Source: Galdieria partita
Taxonomy: Eukaryota > Rhodophyta > Bangiophyceae > Galdieriales > Galdieriaceae
Length of the DNA stretch: 64,000 bases
Reading direction: 5' to 3'
Assembly (NCBI GenBank): GCA_025991245.1
Contig: BQMJ01000058.1
Span: 1-64,000 of the forward strand
In this document: in pieces, positions 37,021 to 48,777 of the stretch
Numbering within the stretch: the stretch's first letter is position 1
How the letters are laid out: each line of letters starts with the position of its first letter
Program-made: the position numbers and the translations under genes
The notes under the pieces: generated by a model
Database searches by the model: none
What the model was told of the DNA's origin: nothing
What the model saw: the letters and a program-made list of their open reading frames with translations, nothing else

Positions 37021-38423
37021 TTATCGACCCAAAATGCTTTCATATAATCTCGACGATCTTCTCCACCAAAATAATATTACCTTTTGTATTGCATTCCATA
37101 TCTTTCTTCCTTTTTCCTTTTGTTGAAAATTTTCCATAGCTTGAGTATATTGTACATTCCTTAATACTGCTGTAGCAGAATACCAATCCCATCTCTCAGT
37201 CTCCTTTCTAGCTTGAATGGACATTTCCTTTCTTAACCAAGGATTATTCACCAATTGTTCAACCAAACTACTCAATTGATCAATATCACCAGGGGTATAT
37301 AAATAACCTGTCACTCGATGTTGAATTAAATGAGGAATACCTCCAGCAGCTGCACCTATAACTGGAACTCCACTGGCCATGGCTTCCATAACTACAAATC
37401 CCATCGTCTCCGACTCTGAAGGCATTACAAATATATCACCACTAGCAAAAGCTTCCGACAATTCCTTTCCTCTAAGTTGCCCAGTAAAATGTGTACGTGT
37501 ACCAGCAAAATACTTGCGTAAATATTTTGCAAAAGGTCCATCTCCAATCAACGCTAAACGAACATTGGGAACAGTTTCTATCAAAGTTCTGAGACAAGTC
37601 AAATTCTTTTCAGCTCCCAACCTTCCCTAATAGAAATAAATACAGTAAGTAACGAATAGGATTTTCTAACAAAAGCAAAGGATATACGAACCACATAAAT
37701 CAATAAGACACAGTCGGGATGGCCATCTGTCAAACGAAGTCTCATAGCTTCACTTCGAAACTGAGGATGAAAGGTTTCCGTATCTACTGCCTTTCTCCAA
37801 CAATCAATACGCTTTATACCGTGGTCGGCCAATTCTTGACAAAGTTGAGGAGATACTGTAATAGATAGGTCAGCCTTATTATGTACAAAAGAAATAAGTC
37901 TCCAAGAGAACCGTTCTAAAAGTGCCAGACCATAGGTACGTGCATAAACTGGAAGATGTGTGTGATAAGAAAGAATCAGCGGAATTCGAAGTAACCAAAC
38001 GTAAAACAAAACGGCAAAGGAAATGAATCCCGGAGTTGAAACGTGTACAATATCCGGTCGAAATCGTCGAAATGCTGAAAATATTCCTCCAAACAAACCA
38101 AAAGATAAAGTTATTTTGGGATACAAAAAGAATCGAAAGCCTCGAATAGAAATGATGGGAAATCCATATATTTCTTGAGGTGCATCGAAAGAGTTGTCTG
38201 GAACAATAACAAGTACGTCATCTCCTGCTTGTTTTAGATATTTCAAAGTTTCACGAAAACGGTTTGAATATCCTGAAATGTGAGTAAAAGGGGTTGGTTC
38301 GACTATCATAACAACTTTTCGAGGTAAAGTCTTGCACAAATTCAAGTCTTCAGTTCCATAAGAGGAAAGTGCAACTGTTTCCTCTCTTAGTAAGTTCTTG
38401 TGATGTTCTTGTAATTGTTGCAT
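37021..38423 (-). CDS. SQD2: Sulfoquinovosyltransferase SQD2 (GT4)
   Basis: Transfers sulfoquinovose from UDP-sulfoquinovose to diacylglycerol, making the plastid sulfolipid SQDG at the envelope. Two exons (38423-37692 and 37626-37021, intron 65 bp with a GTTCGT donor) give 445 aa. The N-terminal GT-B half has IVEPTPFTHISGYSNRF, VHVSTPGFISFA and SYHTHLPVYARTYGL. The C-terminal half has LIYVGRLGAEKN across the junction, LIGDGPFAKYLRKYF, HFTGQLRGKELSEA, and the GT4 E-x7-E motif in SESETMGFVVMEAMASG. I used the first in-frame ATG. No obvious transit peptide is visible, so an upstream exon may be missing. It is divergent from SQD1, the preceding enzyme of the same pathway, with 128 bp between ATGs. 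Confidence 0.93.
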
Positions 38424-38551
38424 ATCGTTGATAATAGCCTCTTTCAATATCACAGCCAATCGTCAGTCACTTTTAGAATCTCAACGAATCGTATCCAAAA
38501 CTACAAAAAGACGGCCAAACCTTATTTGGATTTCACAAACTCTTGACAGGT
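38424..38551. promoter_or_regulatory. Shared divergent promoter of SQD1 and SQD2
   Basis: These 128 bp separate the start codons of SQD2 (minus strand) and SQD1 (plus strand). Both 5' UTRs and any core promoter elements must fit here. No clear TATA box is visible. Joint regulation is inferred from position and shared pathway, not seen. Confidence 0.55.
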
Positions 38552-40423
38552 ATGAGCAACTATTCGTGTTTTGTGACTAATGCCTACCCTATCGTTGGCA
38601 ATGTTGAAAGATTTTATACCAAGGAACTGCAGTTTGTAGGTCAGCTCAAAAGTATTCGTTGTAGCAGCTGTTCTCGTCAACTGGTTGCTCAGAAGAAAAC
38701 ATATTACAGTCAGTGGTGGAGAACAGGCAGATTGGCACGTTATATACCTTTTATAATGGCACAACAATCAGAGAATAATGGTGTAGAATCGAGCAAATAT
38801 TCTGGGGATGGTAGTTATATCTCACAGAAAATTGGGTCCGGTTCCAACCTCAACCATTTTGAAGACCGAAGCCACCTTGTCAATGGCGCCCTTAACGGAG
38901 AGCATAACTTGAAGTATGGAACTCCAAAGAAAATAATTGTTTGTGGTGGTGATGGTTTTTGCGGTTGGCCTACTTCTCTTTTTCTTTCCGAAATAGGACA
39001 TGAAGTTTTGATCGTGGATAATCTATCTCGTCGGAATATTGATAACGAGTTGGAAGCAGGTTCTCTTACTCCAATTTATCCCATTAGCGAAAGAATAGAT
39101 ACATGGAAACAGTTATCAGGTCATGAACTTCGTTTCGAACGTTTGGATATAGCAAATGAATATGAACGTTTGTTGCAGTTGTTGTTGAGAGAGAAACCAG
39201 ACGCTATCATTCATTTTGCTGAACAACGAGCAGCTCCGTATTCTATGAAAGGATCATCACAGAAGCGTTATACTGTTCATAACAATGTGAATGCTACTCA
39301 CAATCTACTTTGTGCCATTGTGGAGTCCAATCTAGATATTCATTTGGTACATTTGGGAACGATGGGAGTTTATGGTTATGGAACAAGTGGAGGAGAAATT
39401 CCAGAAGGCTACATCGATGTTGTGCTGCCTGGTGGTCAAGTTTCTAATATTTTGCATCCTTCCTATCCGGTAAGTATCCAATCGATGGAATATTTGTTGG
39501 TATCGTTTCGATAATAGAATATGTGAAATTAGGGTTCTGTTTATCATACTACGAAATGTTTGGACGCCTTATTATTTCAGTTTTATCAGAAAAATGATGC
39601 TATTCGTATTACAGACCTTCATCAAGGCATTGTTTGGGGTACCAATACTCAACAAACTAGAAGAGATGAGCGTCTTATCAATCGTTTTGACTATGATGGT
39701 GATTACGGAACAGTTCTTAATCGATTTTTAATGCAGGCTGCATTAGGAGCTCCACTAACGGTATATGGAACAGGTGGTCAAACGAGGGCATTTATTCATA
39801 TTCAAGATACTGCCAAATGTATTGCCTTAGCTGTTGGGAATCCTCCTAATCGAGGTGATAGAGTTGCCATATTCAATCAAGTGGCAGAATGTCATCGAGT
39901 TCGAGACTTGGCTAAACTAGTGTCTCGAATGACTCAAGTAGATATTGTTTATGTCAGTAATCCGAGACAAGAATCAGCTGAGAACGAGTTGCAGGTTTCT
40001 AATAGAAAATTTCGTTCTTTGGGATATGAGCCTATCTTATTATCAGAAGGCTTATTAGATGAGGTGGTCAATGTAGCACAAAAATATGCTCATCGTTGTG
40101 ATCCTAAAAAGATATTACCTGCTTCTTATTGGAATAACAAGAGAAGAGAAGAATGTGAACGCTATGCTCAAGAGAAACTAGATGGAGATACGTATGCTAG
40201 ATTACTTGGCAAGGTTGCCCATTTTCATCAAGTCAATGCTGGAAAGAAAGAAGAAGTATCCAACAAAATGTCAGCCAATATATCAGCTACAAAAAACGAC
40301 AAGATTGATTCTTTAGATGAGGAGAATATGTTGTATGTCTTAAGTAGAGGAAATCCCGAAACGATGAAACTATTGAAAAAGACTTTGGAAGAATGTACAA
40401 CTGCCAATGGCAATCTAACCTAA
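38552..40423 (+). CDS. SQD1: UDP-sulfoquinovose synthase SQD1
   Basis: Converts UDP-glucose and sulfite to UDP-sulfoquinovose in the plastid stroma, using NAD+. Two exons (38552-39469 and 39533-40423, intron 63 bp) give 602 aa. About the first 120 residues are variable and basic, as in a plastid transit peptide. The Rossmann motif is VCGGDGFCGWPTSLFLSEIG. SDR catalytic elements are LGTMGVYGYGTSG and the YxxxK pair in SVYHTTK, which begins directly after the intron. FAEQRAAPYSM and GIVWGTNTQQTRRDERL are SQD1-specific. The protein is longer than Arabidopsis SQD1 (477 aa). A Lys/Ser/Asp-rich C-terminal extension of about 60 residues, ending in a Leu/Glu-rich helix, accounts for part of this. It is divergent from SQD2. 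Confidence 0.96.
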
Positions 40424-40493
40424 ATAGTTGGTTGAATGATAATAAACAATTCCAAATATTCTTGTCCTTATCACTTTTTCAAAACGTTTTCCT

Positions 40494-41478
40494 CTATTTC
40501 CGAATATTTCGGTCGTAAGATTCCTTTCGTGTTGGGTCTTTCAAATATTCATACGCATCATTGACTTCTCTAAAGCGTGAGGCTGCCATCTTTGGATCAT
40601 TTCCTTGATATGTGTCAGGATGCCATAATCTTGCAGCTTTCCTATATGCCTCCTTAACTTGTTCCATCGATGCACCAAAAGGTAAACCAAGTTTTTCATA
40701 CATATTCCCTCGAGGAGGAGAAAAGCCTTGCGAAGTTGCTTCTTCTCTTTGTCTTTGTTGCTCTCTCTTCGCTTGTTCATAAAAGTAACCTCTTGTATAT
40801 CCTTGAAATCTATTATTACCCAATCTACCAAACCATGCCTCAAAAGAGTCATTATCGGATTTTTGCGAACGATAACTTTTGTACTCTGCTCTTTTCATCG
40901 ACTCTTGTGCTTCTCTCAATATCTCTTCAAATATCCTTCTTCTCCATTCTTCTTCATTACCTGCACCAAACAATCCACTATTCATATGAGGACCAGCACG
41001 ACGATAAAAGCGATCATATGCTTGTTTCACTTGTTCTTTCATAGCTTCATCCATGCGAAAACGGAACTCTTCCCTACAAAGTTGTTCCTTTTAGATTCAG
41101 TTTCACAAGAAGCACAAGTTATTTTCTTTACCTAGCTCTACGTTCTCTGTCTGCTTGTTCCTTTTGTCTTGCTTGTTCCATCTTTTGTTCCCATGTGCCA
41201 CCAAAAGGTTCTCCACTTGAGGCTCCCTTGGAACTTTCTTCAGCTGAATTCCCAAATATATCTTCTGGTTTTCTTCCTCTGATTTTTTCATGTGCTTCCC
41301 AAGCTCTATACAAGTCTTTTCCAAAAGCAAATTTGGAAGTTCTTAAGCCTAGCATTCCTGCTGCATAACTTCCTATAATCATAAAGGCGCCAAACAACAG
41401 AAAAAAAGGAGGTTTCCACTTTTCAGTTTCAGTAATGGGTTTCGAGTCTTTATCAGGCAAAGATGAAGTGCTTTCCAT
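40494..41478 (-). CDS. Membrane-anchored C-terminal J-domain (DnaJ) protein
   Basis: An Hsp70 co-chaperone anchored to a membrane. Two exons (41478-41132 and 41073-40494, intron 58 bp) encode 308 aa. Near the N-terminus is one hydrophobic helix (FFLLFGAFMIIGSYAAGMLG, about residues 25-44). A charged Arg/Glu/Gln-rich middle region follows. The J domain lies at the very C-terminus (MYEKLGLPFGASMEQVKEAY, LWHPDTYQG, FREVNDAYEYLKDPTRKESY) with an intact HPD triad. A C-terminal J domain with an N-terminal anchor differs from standard type I and II DnaJ. It may be an organellar import motor or ER co-chaperone; the sequence does not say which. It starts 86 bp from the divergent COG1-like gene. Confidence 0.8.
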
Positions 41479-41564
41479 CAATAAACTTGTCTCATAACAG
41501 TTTCATATCATTCAGCTTTGTTGCGCACACAATATCATCAATCGGAATTCCACAACAAGCAGTT

Positions 41565-44498
41565 ATGCAACAAAAGAAACAATCTTTATGGAAAACGACT
41601 GCGGAAAAGGAAGCAGCCAAGTTATTATCCACTATGAGTGTAGAACAGTTGAGACAACAGGTCACGAATTTGCGAGAAAAAGAAAGAGAACAAAGAGAAA
41701 GAATACAACAAGTTTATCAGAGTCATTTAGCAGATCTTACAAAGGCGTTCAAAACTTTAATGGAACAAAAGGAGAATACCAAATATATAACGCAATACAC
41801 ACAAAGTTTATATTTGTTTTGTCAACAGTGGAATGAGCAACAGGGGACTGGACGAGAATCTTTGGGAACGTACCCTAGTTCAACGACGTTAGTGGACAAG
41901 GACAGCGATGAGCACTCTCTGAGACAATATGCAACACAAGAGTCTATTATCAGAGATTTAGAGGAGTGTAAGGAAGATTTGACTCTTATATTAGATTCAC
42001 TAGAGCAAGCAGACAAGGATTTGGATAGTGGTGACTTTTTGGCTTGTCAGTTGGGATTGTTTACCATGAAACAAAGGAAAGAGAAGTTGGAGCAAAGATT
42101 GTCTTTAACAACGCAGCCACTAAAGCAGTTTCTAGAAAGTCTTTGGGATTCTCATGACAGTATAAGTTATAGATTGGAGAAGAAAGTATCAGAGTTGTTG
42201 AAAGACAATGCCAATTTGGATGTCTTTATTGGCTTGGTTTGTTTACTATTGTTGTTATTGAATCATGAAAAGCAACCCAGTTTGACTGAGAAATGGAATT
42301 TATTCTTGGAATTGCGATATCGATGCTTTTCTGAGTATTTCGTAGCTCTATCATCGGACAATACTATTGCTTATACTTTGGAAGTGCTTGAAGCAGCAAT
42401 GAATAGTGTTGTGACAACATTGCTAACCTATAATAGACTACTTGAAGAACAAAGAAAGCCAACGCAAATGGAAACGATACCCAACATAGCAATTCGTCAG
42501 GTGGACCCAAATACTACGGTTTGGAATTTTTTGCATCAGCAACAGGAAGATATCGACGATTTCGAAGTGGAAGTAGTTTGCGAGAAGTGGCTTGAGAAGG
42601 TGAATCATGATATGAACTGTTATTTGGAAGAACGCTTGAAACAAGTTGTAACAGAACAAAATGTGGATCAATTGAGTCAGTTTTTTCATCATCATATCTC
42701 CAAGTTGGATTCTCTCTCGATTGACCAGAGTAGAAGAAAATTTTGGGAACAAATAGAAAATCTAAAGCGAATATGGACAATGTCTTTGGTTACTTGCATT
42801 CGTCATTTATTTGAAAATATACTAAATGCTAGTTTTACAAATTCAGAACAACTTATTGAAAGTCATATGGAAATTATCCTGAAAAACAATATTCCCATTT
42901 GTATACAAACTGAAAGTTATTGGAAACTTTGTGGAGATTGGATAGAAACATTTTGGATGTACATAGACCAAGAAGGAAGCGAGAACCGGAAAACTTTTAC
43001 TAATTCATTATTGGAATCCGATAAATGCACCTGGGAAGTATGGATGGACGAATTTCTTATGAAGGATATGAATATACGTAGTTGGTTTGATTCATTTATG
43101 AAACATTTGAAACAATTATTCCATCAAACGTTTCCTTCTTTGCTATCTCTTCTGTTAATAGAAGAAAGACAGTCAGTACTAGAGCAGATTCAGAAGCAAA
43201 TTCTGCAAAGTTATTCAAAGTTTCTGCAGTCTTTAGAGAAGTAAGTATATTTCTTATCGTATGAAAAGAATAGGAATGATTGGAGTATATTAGGCAAATG
43301 AATAAGATATTGCCTCATATTTGTCTGCTCTGTCAGAACAGAGAAATATCAACTAGCGAGTCTTTTACAAAACAAGATTTTGTGTTATCTGGACTAGTGT
43401 ATTTATATCGTTGTATTCGGCTTTTGAGACATGAAAACCTTTTCCCTTCTTCTATAGAAGATATAGGCCATGAATGGATAGCAGAACGGAATCAACTCAT
43501 CATGGAAATGGAACGAAAATGTCGATATCATCTCATTCATCATATAATATATCTTTCTATTCTTCCAACCTTACATACACAAACACTTGCTTATTGTTCT
43601 ATGGAAAATATTTCTGCTTTTTCTGATTCCAATACAGATAGATATGAGTTGGACTCTCATTATCCTTCAGAGTCTCTTATTCAGTGGTTTATGGAATTGG
43701 GAAAGTATACTCAATTAATGGATGCATTGCACTTTTCAGAGGATATACAGATATTACGTCTTCTTACTTGCTCTCATTTTATGAAATGGTTGGAATGTTC
43801 TCGAGTCTTGGAGAACTTGAAAGATGGTAAGTTAGCTAATGTATCTTTATCATTGCAGTTGTATATGGATCTTGTATTATTGGGCGATATCTGTTGTTCA
43901 CAGCAAGATAACGAAACAGTCACTATAACAGAACAAAATACCAATAGCTGTGTTGATTCCAAATGGGAAGAATATATGTCTACTTTGGAAACTTTTCTCA
44001 ACATACAGAATCTTCCAAGTAATTGGAAAGAACAATTGCATTCGAATACTTGTTTTCATTTGGATAGAATGGGACATTTATTTGGAAGATTAAGCATTTC
44101 AAGTAACCCAAAACGAGGTGATGAAGTAAGTCAAGACATGATTCAATATAGAATAACCCTAACCAGTCTCTTACAAGGCAATTCAAGCAACTGCCAAAGA
44201 AACTTATTTGTCTCCTATCGTACCTGCTGTTGCTCGATTCCCTTATTTACCTGCACCAACTCCTTCTTTGCTACATCGACATAGGAACAGAAATGTATTT
44301 GAAGACAAATTGTTCGATAGTTCAGAAACCAAAGCATTGGAAAAGGTTTCTTCTAATATACAAAGCAAGCAGAAGAAAGAATATACGAACACATCAGTCG
44401 TAGACTTTGCTTCTCAGTTTGTTGGTCAACAAATGGGACGCTTTAGTTCTAAATTCTTAGAATCTTTGAGAACTTATGGTGGTGCATCTACAAATTGA
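41565..44498 (+). CDS. COG1-like subunit of the Golgi tethering complex
   Basis: A likely subunit of the conserved oligomeric Golgi complex, which tethers retrograde intra-Golgi vesicles. Three exons (41565-43240, 43294-44125, 44178-44498; introns 53 and 52 bp) give 942 aa. Residues 20-75 resemble the Cog1/Vps51 N-terminal module (LLSTMSVEQLRQQVTNLREK, YQSHLADLTKAFKTL). The remainder is alpha-helical, with long Leu/Gln/Glu-rich stretches. The third exon has the Pro-rich VPAVARFPYLPAPTPSLLHR, then a low-complexity tail. Exon phases agree at both junctions. An in-frame ATG at 41463 would overlap the divergent J-protein gene, so I chose 41565. Another multisubunit tether component is possible, because similarity in this family is weak. 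Confidence 0.55.
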
Positions 44499-44531
44499 TT
44501 GGAAAGTCGTATATGGAATCTGTAGAAGAGG

Positions 44532-46073
44532 ATGTTCAAGTTTTCATTGCGGAAGATGAAAACAAGCACTTTTATCAGACAGTGGCAAGTTTTCAATGAT
44601 CACACTAGCCTTTGTATAAAACGTTCATTCACTTGTAATTCTTTTGACAATAGTCTGGCGTCAAGTAGTTCTCAACTCAGTCTTGTAGAAGAACAAGCAC
44701 TGTTACGTTATTTAGATCTCCGCAAGTCTTCTCCACACTTTACAAAGAGACTTGTGGAAGACCTATATGTGGAAGGAAAGAAGCCTAGCGGTACTATAAT
44801 TTTAAAGGCACTTGGTATAGCAACTCGTTGGCGACTCTATCAAGATGCTTATTTTTATTACGAGTTGAGTAGAGGTTTAGGCTTGCGCCCTGCAAGTGCC
44901 TTTTATTCCAACCTTATTACGTTATGTGGTTGTCGCAAGGATTGGAACTCTGCTTTTCGGTTTTATCAAGAAGTCATTCACGAAGGAGTTCCTGCTGATC
45001 ATTTATTGTACCGTGCACTCTTATTTTGTTGTGCAGTTTTGGGTGATTCCGATAGAATCAAGTATGTCATAGCGTTGATGCAGAAAGAAGGTTTGTCTCT
45101 TGACGAAACTTGTCATGCAATACTTATGGAATGTTGTCGAATCCGAAAGGACTATGAACAAGGTAGTAATCAATCTATATATATAGCTCTTGGTGTCAAT
45201 AACTGATGACTGATTAGGATTAGCTATATTTGAAAATATGCCATTCAATAGAACTCATCGTACTTTTCAAGTGTTGTTTGGTATATGTCGTGATATGAAT
45301 GACTATTCCAAAGCCATGTATTATTATCAACAATTTTGTACGGAACAAATGACTTTTTCTGAAATTTCGATTTCTTTGTTATTAGATACAGTTATCAAGG
45401 TACTGTTCTTATTGAATGATATATTTTTATTTTGTTATGAATGTTTTTGTACATATGTAGCATCAACAATGGGATCAAGTATTTGAATTGTTTCACAAAT
45501 CTATTCAGCAAGACATTTATCCTTTGTCTTTTATATACTTTCAATATGCATTGGGCTTATTGCGCAACAAGCAAATGGATCATTCACAAGTATTGAATGT
45601 TCTGGTAAGAATGATTTGTCTGTTCTCTAAGAAATATTCTGTTGATATTTTTATCTTGATAGCATCACAAACCATCCAATGTATTTATTCCTAATAGTCA
45701 ATATAAAGCTCTGATTGCTGAAGCCAAGTCTCGTGGAGATTCATCGCTAGGTAAAGGAGGAATATTGGGATTGTAACTTGTTTTTACTTTATAATTGGAA
45801 ATAGTAACTGATCTAACTATGTTATCCAACAAGGACCGATTGATGGAGTTGAAAGTAGAATCTTATGCACATGAGTTGCAGACAATGGGTTGTTTATTGC
45901 CTTGTAAGTTATCCAACAGATAATATGAGTTGCTTAATTGAACATCGACTTTAGTTGGTGAACTGAAACGTTTGGCTGTCTATCGTTACAAAAGTGCGAA
46001 AGGAAATGCTCCTCCTCCTCCTTTATGGAGTTTGGGATGTTTGGATTCTTTTGGAATTATTCAAAAATTGTAG
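44532..46073 (+). CDS. PPR-like helical-repeat RNA-binding protein
   Basis: Likely an organellar RNA-processing factor. Six exons (44532-45162, 45218-45399, 45461-45604, 45663-45750, 45805-45903, 45955-46073) join in phase to 420 aa, with introns of 51-61 bp. The first 50 residues are basic and Ser/Phe-rich, like a mitochondrial or plastid presequence. Tandem pentatricopeptide-like helices are visible: AFYSNLITLCGCRKDWNSAF, HLLYRALLFCCAVLGDSDRI, CHAILMECCRIRKDYEQG, RTFQVLFGICRDMNDYSKAM. The C-terminus carries a PPPP run and ends GIIQKL. No catalytic DYW or SMR domain is present. It lies on the same strand 33 bp after the COG1-like gene and has the most introns among its close neighbours. Confidence 0.7.
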
Positions 46074-46271
46074 ATCATTGTTCACTAACGCAATTTTATA
46101 CATGCAACAAAGCCAATCTACATGCAAAAAATATTCCTATCATTCTCTCTCTCTTTCTCACGCAAGACGACGAAAAAAACAATCAACGAAAAGGGCCGAT
46201 TTGCAAACCAAAATATGGCAAGTAATCATATCGAAAAAGAACAAAAAAGGCTCAAGACATTCCAGTCCGAC

Positions 46272-48272
46272 TTAGTTTGCTCTTCTGTGATGAGCAATGG
46301 ATGCCTGAATATAATGATCTACCACATCACGGGAACGAGCTCGAATAGTTCTTGTGGATACTGGAGTTGTCTTGAACATGACAGAGTCAGGATCCCTTAT
46401 ACTTGCCAAAGAAGTATTGACTGCAACACAATATCCACGTACACTTCCTATATAGTTATCATCACTATATTGAGATACGTGAACACCTTGAAGAACTTTG
46501 TTGGTAGCACAAAGAGCGTAACTTTCTGCACCATCGAATTGACTGGAATGGCTAGTCAATGAAGAATAGTTTCCAGATTGACAAAGTATTCGAATATCCC
46601 ATAGTTCATTTTCTGCATACAATCCAGGCCATACTTGATTGGATTTGCCTCCGAATCCCCAAACTCCATAAGAGTCACAATGGAAATGAGAATGTGAAGC
46701 TCCACTGATATTTTGTGAACCCACCAAGGATGTCCTACTACCATCACTACATAATAAACGGAAAGCAATCAAATGTCCAGATTGAATATAGCTTTCAACT
46801 CCAGACACTGTGGCATTTTCCTGACAAAAGACTTGTGCATAGGTCTTCGATGCTCCTCCTAATCCAAATGTTTCCAAACCATATGTTCCAGCAGTACCGA
46901 TTGTCCACTGTCCTTTGGAAGAACTTGTCTCTTCTAAAATAGAAACACAAGTAGCTGTTGGAGTTGGAGTAGGTGGAACAGGAGTCGGTGTTGCAGTTGG
47001 ACTATTCTTATTATTCGAAGAAGTAGCATTCAATGTCTCACATTGCAAAGTAACCGTAGCAATAATATCATAGGATTGATAAATCTCCGCTTTGATGCCA
47101 ATAGCAACTGTACCGAATGGACAAATGGTGTATTGCATTGTGTCGAATTCCTGTTCATGACTTGTCAATGACGAATAGTTTCCATCGGAACAAAATGTTT
47201 GAACATCCCATACAGCTCGTACTGGAATACTTGTGGAATACATAGTGTGACTTTTACCTCCTATTGATCGAACACCTGGACTGGGACACTTTTGTTCTTG
47301 TTTTGTAAGACTGCTCAAGGATGAAGCTCCAATAGATCCAGATACACTACCATCACTGCACAACAAGCGTATTGCTTTGAGCCTTCTACCTGTTTCGATA
47401 TAATTTTCGATACCAGTAAGCATAGAACCATTAGGACAAAAGGCCAAAGTAACGTTCTTGGAAATGCTACCCAAAGCTTGCATATATGAGAAATCTCCCA
47501 ATGTAGATGAAGCAAGTAATGAATGAGAAGGCGATGGAACAGGAGTTGGAGTGGGTGTACTCGTTGGGCTAGTATTACTGCTACTACTAGTACTATCATA
47601 GATAGTTATCGTATCACCTTCAGAAGGCCAAAATTCACTTTGACTTAAATAGGAACCATTCACAGGTCGATAGATAGCTGTAGTCACATTGAATGGATCA
47701 GATTCACAGATAAAGCTAAATTCCAAACACTGTGAAAGAAAGCCATAATCAATGTTCACCTTTTTTGTGTCATAATATTCTACATCCAATAAAGTTTGAC
47801 AATAAGGCACAATGTCATCGAATCCTCCTTCTACTATAGTGAAAGTTGTATTTGGCTTGAGAATAAACAGAAATGCTACTCCTTTATGATAGGTAGTAGA
47901 AGAACTGCTCGTTAAATATTCCAATAACATTAATGGAGTATCGCTGTCTTTGGTATCTGATGCTGTAGGTTTAGAATAAAACTCTGCCAGTCCATCCACT
48001 GCATATGCCGGAAAATAAGCATTACCAAAGGCATAGGCAGGAACACCGCTACTAGAAGAAGTGCCCGTAGCACCACGAATCAACACAACGGATCTCTCTT
48101 CACTAGTTGGATTTGTAAAGTTCCATATAATAGTAGAGTTTGAAGAACCATCATATGTCCATGAAACTTCGGCTCCTAACTGAGATTGACAAGTTTTACC
48201 TTGTGCTTTGACTAGAGGCAAAATAGTACTAGAGAAGCATAATAATATCAAAAATAAATGATAGCTTTTCAT
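46272..48272 (-). CDS. Secreted glycoprotein with two copies of an unknown domain
   Basis: An extracellular or wall protein. The start is the ATG of MKSYHLFLILLCF, an obvious signal peptide; an upstream in-frame ATG at 48404 would bury it. The mature part is about 645 aa, single exon. An N-terminal unit of about 200 residues is followed by two homologous units of about 160 residues. Both share FC..(N/G)-rich starts, a GIE/GVES-Y segment, a RLLCSDGS motif, GGKS, W-D-(V/I)-x-(T/I)-(F/L)-C, GNYSSLTSH, and paired cysteines. Thr/Pro linkers (TPTPTPVPSPS and TPTPVPPTPTPTAT) separate the units. Many NxS/T sites are present. The RLLCSDG pattern recalls beta-prism or VMO-I-type folds, but I cannot assign a family. 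It converges on the PPR-like gene. Confidence 0.75.
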   Translation of the reverse strand: MKSYHLFLILLCFSSTILPLVKAQGKTCQSQLGAEVSWTYDGSSNSTIIWNFTNPTSEERSVVLIRGATGTSSSSGVPAYAFGNAYFPAYAVDGLAEFYSKPTASDTKDSDTPLMLLEYLTSSSSTTYHKGVAFLFILKPNTTFTIVEGGFDDIVPYCQTLLDVEYYDTKKVNIDYGFLSQCLEFSFICESDPFNVTTAIYRPVNGSYLSQSEFWPSEGDTITIYDSTSSSSNTSPTSTPTPTPVPSPSHSLLASSTLGDFSYMQALGSISKNVTLAFCPNGSMLTGIENYIETGRRLKAIRLLCSDGSVSGSIGASSLSSLTKQEQKCPSPGVRSIGGKSHTMYSTSIPVRAVWDVQTFCSDGNYSSLTSHEQEFDTMQYTICPFGTVAIGIKAEIYQSYDIIATVTLQCETLNATSSNNKNSPTATPTPVPPTPTPTATCVSILEETSSSKGQWTIGTAGTYGLETFGLGGASKTYAQVFCQENATVSGVESYIQSGHLIAFRLLCSDGSRTSLVGSQNISGASHSHFHCDSYGVWGFGGKSNQVWPGLYAENELWDIRILCQSGNYSSLTSHSSQFDGAESYALCATNKVLQGVHVSQYSDDNYIGSVRGYCVAVNTSLASIRDPDSVMFKTTPVSTRTIRARSRDVVDHYIQASIAHHRRAN

Positions 48273-48777
48273 TTGAAATGCTATGATAAAATTATCTATA
48301 AGAACTGGACAATGTCTTGCTTTCGAAATAACAAATAGTTTCCAACTTTGTTTCATGGGGGCCTTTTCAATACCAATGCTATTCGTCGGAATGTCCTGGT
48401 TCATGAGCGGGAAAGGAAATTATGCAACCACGTTGGCTTTGGAGATGTATCGTTAAAGGACACCACCCAAAGACCTTTCAAGGACATTCTCTGCTACTCG
48501 TATCTTCCACGTGTTCAATGAATCCCCCTTAGGAACCATAATTCTTGGCTGTTCTACAATCGACATTTGGAGTCTTTAGAATGCAACAACAACGCTACAT
48601 TCACTGACTCAAAAAGGAAGGCAACGAAACACTGGGAGTGTTGGTTACTCACAACAATAGCGTAATGATGTTATGCTAAGAATGTAAGATATAAGTTGGA
48701 AGACTTGCAATAAAAGTTATTTGTGTATGATTATTATATGTGCATTATTTCTAAAGGCAACGTCGCAAGTCTCATTG

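Noticed and set aside
41463-41564. Upstream ATG extension of the COG1-like gene
   Set aside because: It would overlap the start of the divergent J-protein coding region and adds a non-conserved hydrophobic leader.
45994-46562. Open frames of 66-146 codons between the PPR-like and secreted genes
   Set aside because: They overlap the last PPR-like exon in other frames or run antisense into the secreted protein gene.
48273-48404. Upstream ATG extension of the secreted protein
   Set aside because: It would place 44 residues before a clear signal peptide.
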